A DNA stretch of 40,816 nt from an uncultured Bacilli bacterium (lineage in GTDB: Bacteria > Bacillota_I > Bacilli_A > RF39 > UBA660). The first letter of the stretch is position 1; every line of letters begins with the position of its first letter. The stretch lies in NCBI GenBank assembly GCA_947626515.1, contig CANQSL010000007.1, positions 1 to 40,816 on the forward strand, read 5' to 3'. Positions 26,067 to 34,749 of this stretch are shown here, in pieces. The position numbers were made by a program, and so were the translations under genes. The notes below the pieces were generated by a model. That model saw nothing but the letters and a program-made list of their open reading frames with translations, ran no database searches and had not been told where the DNA came from.

Positions 26067-26096
26067 TATACTTAGTATATATACACAGCGTTGGTA
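26067..26096 (-). promoter_or_regulatory. Operator/promoter region of the XRE/Ig-like gene
   Basis: Two sites are visible. TATACTTAGTATA (26067-26079) is a perfect palindrome with a single central base. TACACAGCGTTGGTA (26082-26096) has half-site GTTGGTA and resembles the TACTAAACGTTGAGTA site ahead of the XRE gene at 1227-1835. A TATAAT (minus strand) lies between the palindrome and the start codon, so binding here would block transcription. Autoregulation is inferred. Confidence 0.5.
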
Positions 26097-26100
26097 GAGT

Positions 26101-26868
26101 TTAACTTTTTACATCATTTCTAATAGTTTCTAAAGCTCTAGTTATTCTAGATTTATAACATAATTCTTTGCCTTTTTTTATATTTTTATCACCTTTGTAA
26201 TAGTACCACAACAAATGATCCAGATCTTCTCTCGATATCACATATTTCTCTTTTTCTAGTGTTCCATTTATAATATTATCAATTATAGTTCTATACCATT
26301 GATATCCTTTTACTTTTATCTTGTTATTATTTATTGTTATTTTTTCTTCATTATTAACGTATTTAAAATAATAATAAGGTAAAATACTAGCCATTATTCC
26401 ATCGTAAATACTAAATTTATCATCATCAAACATATATCTTGACATATATGTACAAAATTTAGATGCAAAACTAATTATATAACGATTAGCTATAGAATTA
26501 GTTGCAATGTCATCTACTAATAAACTGTTTCCCTCATATATTTGTTTACTTAAGTTATCTATACCTATTTTATAAAATATATAATCAGTAGTATTATCAA
26601 TTCCTGTATTATTCCCTTTTTTAGTTCCAGAAGCTGATAAATGAGTAGAATTTTGTTTATCTATAGCTTTTATAATTTGCTTTAAATTATTTCTACTTGG
26701 ATTATTTTTATATTGTTTTACTAAATTTGCAGTAGATAACATATTATTTTCATCGTTATCGATTCTGTAATTTGAATCATTTTTCATAATAAAGTTTATT
26801 AATTTAACATTTTTTTCTGTTAATCTAGGAAAATCTTCCTCTATTGTATCAAATTTTAATTCATCCAT
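26101..26868 (-). CDS. Uncharacterised protein
   Basis: A 255-residue soluble, basic/charged protein without signal peptide or membrane helix. A conserved-looking core runs YIISFASKFCTYMSRYMF then DKFSIYDGIMASILPYYYF (about 130-170), a pattern I have seen in uncharacterised proteins often annotated only as hypothetical; I cannot assign a reaction. The C terminus is rich in Lys/Arg. ATG with AAGAGGTATT; it starts 17 bases after the CDF transporter stop and is co-transcribed with it. No clear terminator follows before the XRE promoter region. Confidence 0.55.
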   Translation of the reverse strand: MDELKFDTIEEDFPRLTEKNVKLINFIMKNDSNYRIDNDENNMLSTANLVKQYKNNPSRNNLKQIIKAIDKQNSTHLSASGTKKGNNTGIDNTTDYIFYKIGIDNLSKQIYEGNSLLVDDIATNSIANRYIISFASKFCTYMSRYMFDDDKFSIYDGIMASILPYYYFKYVNNEEKITINNNKIKVKGYQWYRTIIDNIINGTLEKEKYVISREDLDHLLWYYYKGDKNIKKGKELCYKSRITRALETIRNDVKS

Positions 26869-26885
26869 ATTGAATACCTCTTATT

Positions 26886-27977
26886 TTAATCACTAAAATC
26901 TATATCTAATAATATATCAAAACTATATTCTTTATATTTTTCTTTTAATTCTTCTATAATTTGTTCTTTTATTTTATTAGCATCTGCTTTAAAATCAATT
27001 ATAAGATCAAATGCAATAATCTTCTTTTTGTTATCTACATAAAGTCCATGGAATTGTAATACTTCATCATATTTTTTTACTACTTCATTAACTGTGTCTT
27101 TTATTTTTGGAAAATCTTCATTAGAAGCATAAATTCCTATTGTTAAAATAATTCCAAATTTTTTAAATACCTCAGCCATTATTTTTCTTGAAAGAGTATG
27201 TATTTCAAAAGCGGTCATTGTATCTTTTACTTCTATGTGTACACTACCTATTATTTTAACAGGTCCATAATTATGTAAAGTTAAATCATATACTCCACGA
27301 ACTTCTTTAAATGATCCAATCATATTTTTTACTGACTTTGAAAGATTAGAATCTATTCTTGTTCCTATAATACTATCTAAAGTTTCAAGTAAAATATCTA
27401 TTCCTGATTTAATAATAAACAAAGAAATAATTGAACCAATAAAACCTTCAATATTAATTTTAAACGTAAAACTTAATATAGCACTAATTAATGTTCCCAA
27501 TGACAAAATTGAATCAAAAAAAGCATCTAATCCAGAAGCTATAAGAGCTTGAGAATTTATTTGAGTACCTACTTTCTTTACGTAGCTTCCCATTATAAAT
27601 TTAGTTAAAATTGCAAATATAATAATAACAAAAGAAATAGCTGTATATTTAGTATCTATTGGATTAATTATTTTTTCAATTGATTCTTTAATAGAAAGAA
27701 AACCTACGATAAGTACAATTATAGATACTAATACAGATGTTATATATTCTATTCTGCCATGCCCATAAGGATGTTTCTTATCGGGTTTCTTATTTGATAA
27801 TTTAGTTCCTATAATAGTAATTACAGATGAAGTAACATCACTTAAATTATTTACAGCATCTAAAATAATTGCTATTGAATTAGATATTAAACCAATTATC
27901 ATTTTAAATATTACAAGAAAAATATTTACTATTATTCCTATAATACTTGTCTTTATAATTATTTTTAATCTCTCCAT
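26886..27977 (-). CDS. Cation diffusion facilitator (CDF) metal transporter
   Basis: A 363-residue CDF protein. Six membrane helices lie in the first 210 residues. The metal-site motifs are LDAVNNLSD in the second helix and SGLDAFFDS in the fifth, both with paired aspartates. KKPDKKHPYGHGRIEY is the family loop between the second and third helices. The C-terminal domain (about 212-300) is the cytoplasmic dimerisation domain (HNYGPVKIIGSVHIEVKD, HTLSRKI), and a further 60 residues repeat a similar alpha-beta pattern. CDF proteins export Zn2+, Mn2+ or Fe2+ by proton antiport; the metal cannot be fixed here. ATG with a weak ribosome site (GTGAG). Confidence 0.92.
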   Translation of the reverse strand: MERLKIIIKTSIIGIIVNIFLVIFKMIIGLISNSIAIILDAVNNLSDVTSSVITIIGTKLSNKKPDKKHPYGHGRIEYITSVLVSIIVLIVGFLSIKESIEKIINPIDTKYTAISFVIIIFAILTKFIMGSYVKKVGTQINSQALIASGLDAFFDSILSLGTLISAILSFTFKINIEGFIGSIISLFIIKSGIDILLETLDSIIGTRIDSNLSKSVKNMIGSFKEVRGVYDLTLHNYGPVKIIGSVHIEVKDTMTAFEIHTLSRKIMAEVFKKFGIILTIGIYASNEDFPKIKDTVNEVVKKYDEVLQFHGLYVDNKKKIIAFDLIIDFKADANKIKEQIIEELKEKYKEYSFDILLDIDFSD

Positions 27978-28042
27978 ATATATGTCTCACTTTTTTATTA
28001 TTTTTTAATATTAAATTGCACTTCTATAATTAAAAAGAAGTA

Positions 28043-28935
28043 TTATTTATCCATTTCCTTAATTGCAACAGTTGCAGCAATGCTTCCATCACTAACCGCA
28101 GTTGTTAGTTGTCTTAAATCTTTAACTCTCGCATCACCTGCAACATATATTCTCTTAGTTTTTGTATGAACGCCATCAATGGATTTTATATACCCTTTTT
28201 CATCTAAATCTACCATATTAATAAAAATTTCATTTTTAGGTTCTTGCCCTATAGCAATAAATAAACCATCTACATTTAATTCTTTAATATTGTTTAAATT
28301 ATCTTTTACAATAATTGTTTCTAATTTATTACTTCCTCTTAATTCTATAATATTAGAATTTAAAATAAATTCTACATTAGATTATTTTTTAATTCTTCTA
28401 AATATTTATTTTCTGCTCTAAATTCATTTCTTCTATGAATTAAATAAACTTTAGATACTATATTAGATAAATATATTGCATCTTCTAAAGCAGTATTTCC
28501 CCCACCATTTACAGCAACTATTTTATTTTTATAAAAATTTCCATCACAAGTTGCACAATAAGATATTCCTTTTCCAATAAATTCTTCTTCATTTTTTAAA
28601 TTTAATTTTCTTTTTAATGCTCCAGTCGCTATAATTATAGCTTTACCTTTATACTTATTATCTTTTGTAATTACTGTTTTATCATCTTCAATTTTAATTA
28701 CAGTTTCAAATTTTATTTCTGCACCTAAATTCAATACTTGATTATAAAGATTAGTAGCGAAATCAAAACCAGTTATTTTTTCTATACCTGGATAATTTTC
28801 TATATAATTTGCATTAATTATTTGTCCTCCATAATTTTTAGATTCCAAAACCAGTACAGTTTTATTTGCTCTTTTTAAATATAGTGCACTAGTTAATCCC
28901 GCTGGACCCGCACCAATTACAATAACATCATACAT
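28043..28935 (-). pseudogene. trxB: Thioredoxin reductase gene with a single-base frameshift
   Basis: The N-terminal frame (28372-28935) encodes the FAD site VIGAGPAGLTSALYL, the redox pair C127/C130 in CATCDG and the NADPH-site motif GGGNTALEDA, then stops after EELKNNLM. The rest, starting NVEFILNSN and running through LFIAIGQEP, YVAGDARVKDLRQLTTAV and SDGSIAAT to a TAA at 28043-28045, continues without stops in the -1 frame. Restoring one C near 28383 (AAT CCT AAT) would give a normal TrxB of about 297 residues. No other damage is seen, so the lesion is either very recent or an assembly/sequencing error. TrxB reduces thioredoxin with NADPH and is usually essential, which favours the error. 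Good promoter and AGGTAGGGAG site upstream. Confidence 0.85.
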
Positions 28936-28956
28936 AATATTACTCCCTACCTTAAC

Positions 28957-28986
28957 GTATTATTACTCATAGACATTTTATGTCAA
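28957..28986 (-). promoter_or_regulatory. Promoter of trxB
   Basis: Minus-strand TTGACA (28986-28981) and TAATAC (28962-28957), 18-base spacer, about 20 bases upstream of the start codon. Confidence 0.6.
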
Positions 28987-29005
28987 ATACATTTAGTTAA
29001 TACAA

Positions 29006-29467
29006 TTAATTTAATTTTTTTAAATACTTATTTCTCAATCCTCTTTTATATTCTTTTTGACTTATAAATTCAAAATCATCTTTAATAAAATTATTTATAG
29101 AATATATATTATCAGGATGAATAGTTGCCATTGCATTAATATAACCTAAATTTAATGAATACTCATCTAATTTTTTTAACATTTGATACTGCAAATTTTT
29201 TCCAACATAATTTGGATTAACAAACATTGGACCATAATTGGCTACTTTTTCTTTCGATGGGATAAACATCATTGAACAAATAGGTATTTTATTTAGATAG
29301 TAAATCCAAATTTTAGATTCATTTTTTAACATAAACTCTAAATCTTTTTTTGAAAAATCACCTAACCATTCTGGATATTGCATATGACTTTTAACAAAAT
29401 TCATAAAATCGAGATATTCATCTATATCAATAAATTCACTAATACATTCTAAATTATTTAAATTCAT
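29006..29467 (-). CDS. GNAT-family N-acetyltransferase
   Basis: A 153-residue protein with the order of a GNAT fold: KIWIYYLNKIPICSMMFIPS (strands 3-4), YGPMFVNPNYVGKNLQYQML (acetyl-CoA loop; the usual RxxGxG is replaced by NYVGKNLQ) and INAMATIHPDNIYSINNFIKDDFEFISQKEYKRG (the end of the fold, with N-x-x-S-x-N-F typical of the family). Substrate unknown. ATG with AAGGAGGTAA; it follows the flavoprotein gene by 11 bases in one operon. Confidence 0.75.
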   Translation of the reverse strand: MNLNNLECISEFIDIDEYLDFMNFVKSHMQYPEWLGDFSKKDLEFMLKNESKIWIYYLNKIPICSMMFIPSKEKVANYGPMFVNPNYVGKNLQYQMLKKLDEYSLNLGYINAMATIHPDNIYSINNFIKDDFEFISQKEYKRGLRNKYLKKLN

Positions 29468-29478
29468 ACATTACCTCC

Positions 29479-30672
29479 TTATTTAATAGATTCACCTGCT
29501 ATTAATCCAGTCATCCAAGCAATTCCCAAATTATATCCACCACAATCACCATCTACATCTAAAAGTTCACCAGTTACATATAAACCTTTTACTTTTAAAG
29601 ATTCCATAGTATTAGTATCTATTTCATTTAAATATACTCCTCCAGAACATACTTGTGCATTTTCATATGAAAGAGTATCTTTTACTTCTATTTTAAAACT
29701 CATTATTAAATCAACTATTCTTTCTTTATCTACTTCTTCCCAATAACTATCTAAAGTATTTTTACTTAATTTTATAATTAAGTTTCCAATTTTATAGTTT
29801 AAAAATCCATCTAGAAGTTCACTTAATTTATATCTTTTATCCTTTTTATCTAACCATTTAATAAATTCAATTTTATTTCCATTAAACCAAGGAACAAAAT
29901 TTATTAATATTTCTTCTTTTTTAGAATTATTTAATCCTCTTGATATTAACCCACTTAAATTAAAAGTACAAATACCACTTAAGCCAGTCTTATTAAATTG
30001 TACTTCTCCTCTTTCTTCTTTAATAATTACATTATTTTCTCTTAAACTTAATATAACATCACTTCTTACACCTTCAATTTCCTTATAAAAGTTTTCTTTA
30101 CCTATTATAGGTACTAAAGATGGTAAAATTTCATTAATATTATGTCCAAAATTTTTTAATAATTTATAACCACTTCCATCAGAACCAGTTTTAGAATAGG
30201 ATTTAGATCCAACTGATAAAATTACTCTATCACATATATATTTATTCATATTTGTATTTATAATAAATTTATCTTTAAAATTTATATTAGTAACTAACTC
30301 ATTATAAATTATTTTTATATTTAATTTTTCTATCCTATACAATAATGCATTTAATATTGTAATGGATTGATTAGTAAATGGATAAAAGTATCCATTTATA
30401 TTTTTTTCAACTACTCCTAAATCATTAAAAAAATTAATAACTTCATCTTTTTTATTATTTAAAATATTTTCAAATAAATTTAAATTAGCAGAATGATATT
30501 TATCTATAGTTTGAATATTATTCCAAAAGTTGCATTTTCCATTTCCTGTCAATAATAACTTTTTCCCACATTTATTATTTCTTTCTACTATTGTTACATT
30601 ATGTCCTAATTCTCTTGCCTTTATAGCTGCAACTAAACCACTAGCGCCTCCACCAATTACGATTACATCCAT
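29479..30672 (-). CDS. BaiN/HI0933-family FAD-dependent oxidoreductase
   Basis: A 397-residue flavoprotein. The FAD-binding motif is VIVIGGGASGLVAAI at the N terminus, followed by ERNNKCGKKLLLTGNGKCNFWN, the signature of this family. LSVGSKSYSKTGSDGSGY and TGLSGICTFNLSG are present, and the C-terminal FAD contact is VKGLYVTGELLDVDGDCGGYNLGIAWMTG. Length and motifs are complete. Members are annotated as aminoacetone oxidase-like or BaiN; the substrate here is not known. ATG with GTGGTGAT. Upstream (30673-30803) is a divergent region shared with the HD-domain gene. Confidence 0.9.
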   Translation of the reverse strand: MDVIVIGGGASGLVAAIKARELGHNVTIVERNNKCGKKLLLTGNGKCNFWNNIQTIDKYHSANLNLFENILNNKKDEVINFFNDLGVVEKNINGYFYPFTNQSITILNALLYRIEKLNIKIIYNELVTNINFKDKFIINTNMNKYICDRVILSVGSKSYSKTGSDGSGYKLLKNFGHNINEILPSLVPIIGKENFYKEIEGVRSDVILSLRENNVIIKEERGEVQFNKTGLSGICTFNLSGLISRGLNNSKKEEILINFVPWFNGNKIEFIKWLDKKDKRYKLSELLDGFLNYKIGNLIIKLSKNTLDSYWEEVDKERIVDLIMSFKIEVKDTLSYENAQVCSGGVYLNEIDTNTMESLKVKGLYVTGELLDVDGDCGGYNLGIAWMTGLIAGESIK

Positions 30673-30756
30673 AAGTTATCACCACTTCAATTGTACAAAA
30701 TTTATAAATAAAAGTCTATAAACACAAAATAAATATTTATTTGTAATTTAAAATTA

Positions 30757-30785
30757 TTTCTAGTTTTTTTATTATTTGTTATAAT
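30757..30785 (+). promoter_or_regulatory. Promoter of the HD-domain gene
   Basis: A good TATAAT at 30780-30785 with a poor -35 (TTTCTA) 17 bases upstream; GGTGG is the ribosome site before the ATG at 30804. Confidence 0.5.
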
Positions 30786-30803
30786 TAATTTAGGTGGTTT
30801 GTT

Positions 30804-31922
30804 ATGAATTTTAAAGATAATATGTTAAAATATGAACAATATTTATCAAAATATGCTTCTAAAGACAAAGATGCAATTAGATTAGAAGAATATGTTAGCG
30901 ATATACGTCCTAATTATTTTAGAGATATTGATAGAATAATTCATAGTTTATCTTATACTAGGTATAACGATAAAACACAAGTTTATACTAATGATTCAAA
31001 TGATCATATATCAAAAAGACTTATACATGTTCAATTAGTTAGCAAAATTGCTAGAACAATAGGAAGAGCTTTAAATTTAAATGAAGATTTAATAGAAGCT
31101 ATTGCATTAGGACATGATTTAGGTCACGTTCCATTTGGTCATGTCGGTGAATCTATCTTGAATAAGATCTCTCTAGAATATGACGAAGGTTATTTTTTAC
31201 ATAATGTACAAAGTGTAAGAACTTTAATGAATTTAGAAAATAATGGAATTGGCAAAAATATCACAATACAAGTATTAGATGGTATACTATGTCATAATGG
31301 AGAAAAATTATCTAATAAATATACTTATAAAAGTAAAACTAAAGAAGAATTTTTAAATGATTATCAAAAATGTTATAAAGATAAAAAATTTGCAAATACT
31401 TTATCTCCAATGACATTAGAAGGCTGTGTAGTTAGAATAAGTGACATAATAGCATATATTGGAAGAGATTTAGAAGATGCAATTGAATTAAAAAAAATTA
31501 AAAAAAGTGATATACCAGTTGAGATAAAAAAGACTTTGGGAAATTCCAATAAAGATATTGTTAATAACTTAATTCTAGACGTCATAAAAAATTCATATGG
31601 TAAAAACTATTTAAAATTGTCTAAAAAAATGCATGAAACATTAAATGCTTTAATTAAGTTTAATTATGAAAATATTTATTTTAAAGCAAATTCTAAAGAT
31701 GAAATAAAAGAATATGAATTTAGATTTAATGTAGTTTTTAAAAAATGTTTATATATATTAGAAAATAATTTGACAGAATATAATATTTATAAAAATTTTT
31801 TAAATGATATAAGTAATGAATATAAAGAAAATAATAGTAATGTAAGAATTACAATAGATTATATTGCTGGCATGACAGATAGTTATTTCTTAAATGAATT
31901 TGAAATATTAAAAAAGATTTAA
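30804..31922 (+). CDS. dNTP triphosphohydrolase-like HD-domain protein (dGTPase family)
   Basis: A 372-residue protein and the only gene on the plus strand. YRF-like start LSYTRYNDKTQVY, then the HD metal site: H75 in RLIHVQLVSKIARTIGRAL, H104-D105 in ALGHDLGHVPFGHVGE, and the later D in VVRISDIIAYIGRDLEDAI. CHNGE (about 153-157) is a further family motif. The order and spacing match deoxyguanosinetriphosphate triphosphohydrolase-like proteins, which split dNTPs to nucleoside and triphosphate. The length is a little shorter than many members (about 400-500). It ends in a terminator shared with rny from the other side. Confidence 0.88.
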   Translation: MNFKDNMLKYEQYLSKYASKDKDAIRLEEYVSDIRPNYFRDIDRIIHSLSYTRYNDKTQVYTNDSNDHISKRLIHVQLVSKIARTIGRALNLNEDLIEAIALGHDLGHVPFGHVGESILNKISLEYDEGYFLHNVQSVRTLMNLENNGIGKNITIQVLDGILCHNGEKLSNKYTYKSKTKEEFLNDYQKCYKDKKFANTLSPMTLEGCVVRISDIIAYIGRDLEDAIELKKIKKSDIPVEIKKTLGNSNKDIVNNLILDVIKNSYGKNYLKLSKKMHETLNALIKFNYENIYFKANSKDEIKEYEFRFNVVFKKCLYILENNLTEYNIYKNFLNDISNEYKENNSNVRITIDYIAGMTDSYFLNEFEILKKI

Positions 31923-31938
31923 CAACTTAAATCTTTTT
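31911..31938. terminator. Bidirectional terminator between HD-domain gene and rny
   Basis: AAAAAGATTTAA and TTAAATCTTTTT form a perfect 12-bp stem with a CAAC loop. The stem covers the stop codon of the plus-strand gene and reaches the rny stop, with T runs in both directions. Confidence 0.9.
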
Positions 31939-33491
31939 TATTTAGCTTCTTCTTGAGCACGAGTTTCTCTAATAACAGTAATTTTTATAGTACCAGGGTA
32001 TTGCATAGTACTTTCAATTTTTTCTTTTAGTTCTCTTGCAATTTTAAAGCTCTTTAAATCATCTATTTCTTCTGGTTTAACAATTACTCTTATCTCACGA
32101 CCAGCTTTCATAGCATAAGTTTTTTCAACACCTTCATAACTATTACCAAGCTCTTCTAATTGTTCCAATCTCTTGATATAGTTTTCCATAGTATCATTTC
32201 TTGCACCAGGTCTTGCAGCTGATAGCGTATCAGCAATTTGTGTAATAATCGCTATAACACTTCTAGCTTCTGTATCTCCATGATGTGATGCAATTGAATT
32301 TATTACTACTTCGTCTTCTTTAAATTTCTTAGCTATATCAATACCTAATTCTACATGACTTCCTTCTACTTCATGATCAATAGCTTTTCCTATATCATGT
32401 AGTAATCCAGCTCTTTTAGCTAATGTAATATTTTCTCCCAATTCAGCTGCTATTAAACCACATAAATGAGCAACTTCTTTTGAATGCTGTAAAGCATTTT
32501 GCCCATAACTCGTTCTAAAGTTTAATTTACCAATTAATGATAATAATTCTGGATCAAATTTAGATAATCCTAATTCTACTATTGTATCATTTCCTATTTC
32601 TTTAACTTTAGCTTCCATATCATTTTTAACTTTTTCATAGATTTCTTCAATACTTGTTGGATGTATTCTTCCATCTTTAATCAAAGTCTCAATAGTTATT
32701 TTTGCAATTTCTCTTCTATATGGATCAAATGAAGATATAACTATTGCTTCAGGAGTATCGTCTATTATTAAATCAACTCCAGTAACTGATTCAATAGTTT
32801 TAATATTTCTTCCTTCTCTACCAATTAATCTACCTTTCATTTCATCATTAGGTAAAGCAATTGTGTATACAGTTTGTAAAGTAGTCACATCATTACTATA
32901 TCTTTGCATACTATTTACTAATAAATCTTTAGCTTTTTTGTCAACTTCTATTTGTGCTTCCGCTTCTTTTTCTTTAATGTAATTTGCAATCTCAATAGAC
33001 ATTTCGTCTTCTACTCTTTTTAATATTAGATCATGTGCTTGTTCTTTTGAAAACTTTGCAATACTTTCCAATTTAGTCATTTCTTCTTTTAGTAAGTCAT
33101 CCATTTTATGCTCTTTTTCTTGGATTTGTTTTTGTAAAGCACTTAAATTACTATCTTTTTGATCTAAAAGATTATCTCTATTCTGTAACATTTCTTCTCT
33201 TTTATCTAGAGACTTCTCACGTGTCAATAATCTTTCTTCACTTTGCATAATTTCTTGTTTTTTTTCTTTAATTTCTTTATCAGTATCAGCTTTTATTTTA
33301 TAACTTTCCTCTTTAAGTTCTAAAATTCCATCTCTTTTATATTTTTCTGCATCCTTTTTAGCTTGTTCTAATAATTTTTCAGCCTTTTTACCTGCTCCAG
33401 CTCCAGTTATTACAATAACTATATATATAGCTAAAGCACCAACAAATAAACCAACAATCAGAGCAATTATGGACATAGTAGTTATTTCCAT
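31938..33491 (-). CDS. rny: Ribonuclease Y
   Basis: A 517-residue endoribonuclease that starts mRNA decay at the membrane. An N-terminal helix (about 5-28) is followed by a long coiled coil (about 30-200, rich in Glu/Lys), a KH domain with GREGRNIKTIE, the HD domain with LLHDIGKAIDHE and the C-terminal IKVTVIRE-like end (TIKITVIRETRA). I choose the ATG at 33491 because GGAGG sits five bases ahead; the ATG at 33503 has no ribosome site. It lies next to recA as in other Bacillota, and has its own promoter. Confidence 0.95.
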   Translation of the reverse strand: MEITTMSIIALIVGLFVGALAIYIVIVITGAGAGKKAEKLLEQAKKDAEKYKRDGILELKEESYKIKADTDKEIKEKKQEIMQSEERLLTREKSLDKREEMLQNRDNLLDQKDSNLSALQKQIQEKEHKMDDLLKEEMTKLESIAKFSKEQAHDLILKRVEDEMSIEIANYIKEKEAEAQIEVDKKAKDLLVNSMQRYSNDVTTLQTVYTIALPNDEMKGRLIGREGRNIKTIESVTGVDLIIDDTPEAIVISSFDPYRREIAKITIETLIKDGRIHPTSIEEIYEKVKNDMEAKVKEIGNDTIVELGLSKFDPELLSLIGKLNFRTSYGQNALQHSKEVAHLCGLIAAELGENITLAKRAGLLHDIGKAIDHEVEGSHVELGIDIAKKFKEDEVVINSIASHHGDTEARSVIAIITQIADTLSAARPGARNDTMENYIKRLEQLEELGNSYEGVEKTYAMKAGREIRVIVKPEEIDDLKSFKIARELKEKIESTMQYPGTIKITVIRETRAQEEAK

Positions 33492-33545
33492 AAATTCCTC
33501 CATCTATTTCATAAATAATTATTTTTTATAAATATTTACATATCT

Positions 33546-33574
33546 ATTATAAAATCAAAAAAAGAAATTTGCAA
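33546..33574 (-). promoter_or_regulatory. Promoter of rny
   Basis: Minus-strand TTGCAA (33574-33569) and TATAAT (33551-33546), 17-base spacer, directly downstream of the recA terminator. Confidence 0.7.
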
Positions 33575-33578
33575 TATT

Positions 33579-33600
33579 AAAAAAAGTCTATTTACTAGAC
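33579..33600 (-). terminator. Terminator of recA
   Basis: GTCTA and TAGAC form a short 5-bp stem followed by T7 on the minus strand; the recA stop lies in the loop. Confidence 0.65.
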
Positions 33601-34625
33601 CCTTCATCCGATTCTTTTTCTAATTCATAATGAACTCTTATTTTATGTTCTATTTCAGCCATTATGTCTGGATTTTCTTCTAAATAAGCTTTTGTATTTT
33701 CTTTACCTTGTCCTATTTTTTCACCTTTATAAGAGTACCAAGCTCCACTTTTTTCGATAATATCAATATTACTTGCAATATCTACGATTTCTCCAGATTT
33801 TGAAATACCAGTTCCATACATTATATCCACTGTTGCACTTTTAAATGGTGGAGCAACTTTATTTTTTACAACTTTTATATTAGTTCTATTACCTATTATA
33901 TTATCTCCCATTTTAATTTGTTCGCCACGCCTAATATCAAGTCTAATAGTAGAATAAAACTTTAAAGCTCTACCACCTGGAGTAGTTTCTGGATTTCCAA
34001 ATAAAACTCCAACTTTTTCTCTTAATTGATTAATAAATATTGCTGTTGTCTTTGTCTTATTAATAGTACCACTTAATTTTCTTAATGCTTGAGACATTAA
34101 TCTAGCTTGTAAACCTACATGACTATCTCCCATTTCACCTTCAATTTCAGCTTGAGGTACCAATGCCGCAACTGAATCTATTACAATTATATTTACAGCT
34201 TCACTTCTAACTAAAGCTTCACAAATTTCCAAAGCTTGCTCTCCCGTATCTGGTTGAGACAATAATAACTCATCAATATTGACACCTAATTGTTTAGAAT
34301 ATACTGGATCTAATGCATGTTCTGCATCTATAAAAGCTGCACGTCCACCTAATTTTTGTACCTCTGCAACAGCCTGTAGTGCTATTGTAGTTTTACCACT
34401 ACTTTCAGGACCGTATATTTCTATTATTCTTCCTTTAGGAAAACCACCTACTCCCAAAGCTATATCTAATCCTAAAGAACCACTAGAGGTCGTTTCTATT
34501 TCCATGTGTTCATTACCACCTAGTTTCATAATAGATCCTTTTCCAAATTGTTTTTCAATATCTGCTAATACTTGTTCTAAAGCTTTATCTTTATCTTTTT
34601 TATCATTTATTTCTTTTGCCTTCAT
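33588..34625 (-). CDS. recA: Recombinase RecA
   Basis: A 345-residue recombinase that forms filaments on single-stranded DNA, pairs homologous DNA and triggers LexA cleavage. Walker A is GPESSGKTT, Walker B is [10 protein letters not shown], and the family signature [14 protein letters not shown] is intact. The C terminus is acidic. I choose the ATG at 34625 ([10 protein letters not shown]) with GGAGGATAC just upstream; the open frame extends to 34697 but that part covers the promoter. A LexA-type box lies just upstream of the promoter. The usual cinA gene between pgsA and recA is missing. Confidence 0.97.
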   Translation of the reverse strand: MKAKEINDKKDKDKALEQVLADIEKQFGKGSIMKLGGNEHMEIETTSSGSLGLDIALGVGGFPKGRIIEIYGPESSGKTTIALQAVAEVQKLGGRAAFIDAEHALDPVYSKQLGVNIDELLLSQPDTGEQALEICEALVRSEAVNIIVIDSVAALVPQAEIEGEMGDSHVGLQARLMSQALRKLSGTINKTKTTAIFINQLREKVGVLFGNPETTPGGRALKFYSTIRLDIRRGEQIKMGDNIIGNRTNIKVVKNKVAPPFKSATVDIMYGTGISKSGEIVDIASNIDIIEKSGAWYSYKGEKIGQGKENTKAYLEENPDIMAEIEHKIRVHYELEKESDEGSSK

Positions 34626-34651
34626 GTATCCTCCATATTTCTTACAAAATA

Positions 34652-34681
34652 ATTGTAACAAATCAGAAATACTTTTGTCAA
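34652..34681 (-). promoter_or_regulatory. Promoter of recA
   Basis: Minus-strand TTGACA (34681-34676) and TACAAT (34657-34652), 18-base spacer; start near 34645. Confidence 0.8.
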
Positions 34682-34690
34682 TCATTTTTA

Positions 34691-34704
34691 CGAACAAATG
34701 TTTT
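34691..34704. promoter_or_regulatory. LexA (DinR) box upstream of recA
   Basis: CGAACAAATGTTTT matches the Bacillus DinR/LexA consensus CGAACRNRYGTTYC at 13 of 14 positions and lies ten bases upstream of the recA -35. It indicates SOS control. No lexA gene is in the window. Confidence 0.8.
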
Positions 34705-34723
34705 AAATTTTAAAAATTTGCAT

Positions 34724-34749
34724 ATAAAAATAGCTAAATTTAGCTATTT
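34724..34749 (-). terminator. Terminator of pgsA
   Basis: AAATAGCTAAA and TTTAGCTATTT form an almost loop-free palindrome followed by a T run on the minus strand; the pgsA TAG stop is within the stem. Confidence 0.75.

Noticed and set aside
28383-28395. Programmed -1 frameshift in trxB at an A6T run
   Set aside because: After a slip at that site the next codon in the new frame is TAA, so the downstream half could not be made this way.
34626-34697. Longer RecA N terminus
   Set aside because: That part of the frame covers the -10, the -35 and the leader of recA; the ATG at 34625 has a good ribosome site and gives a normal N terminus.
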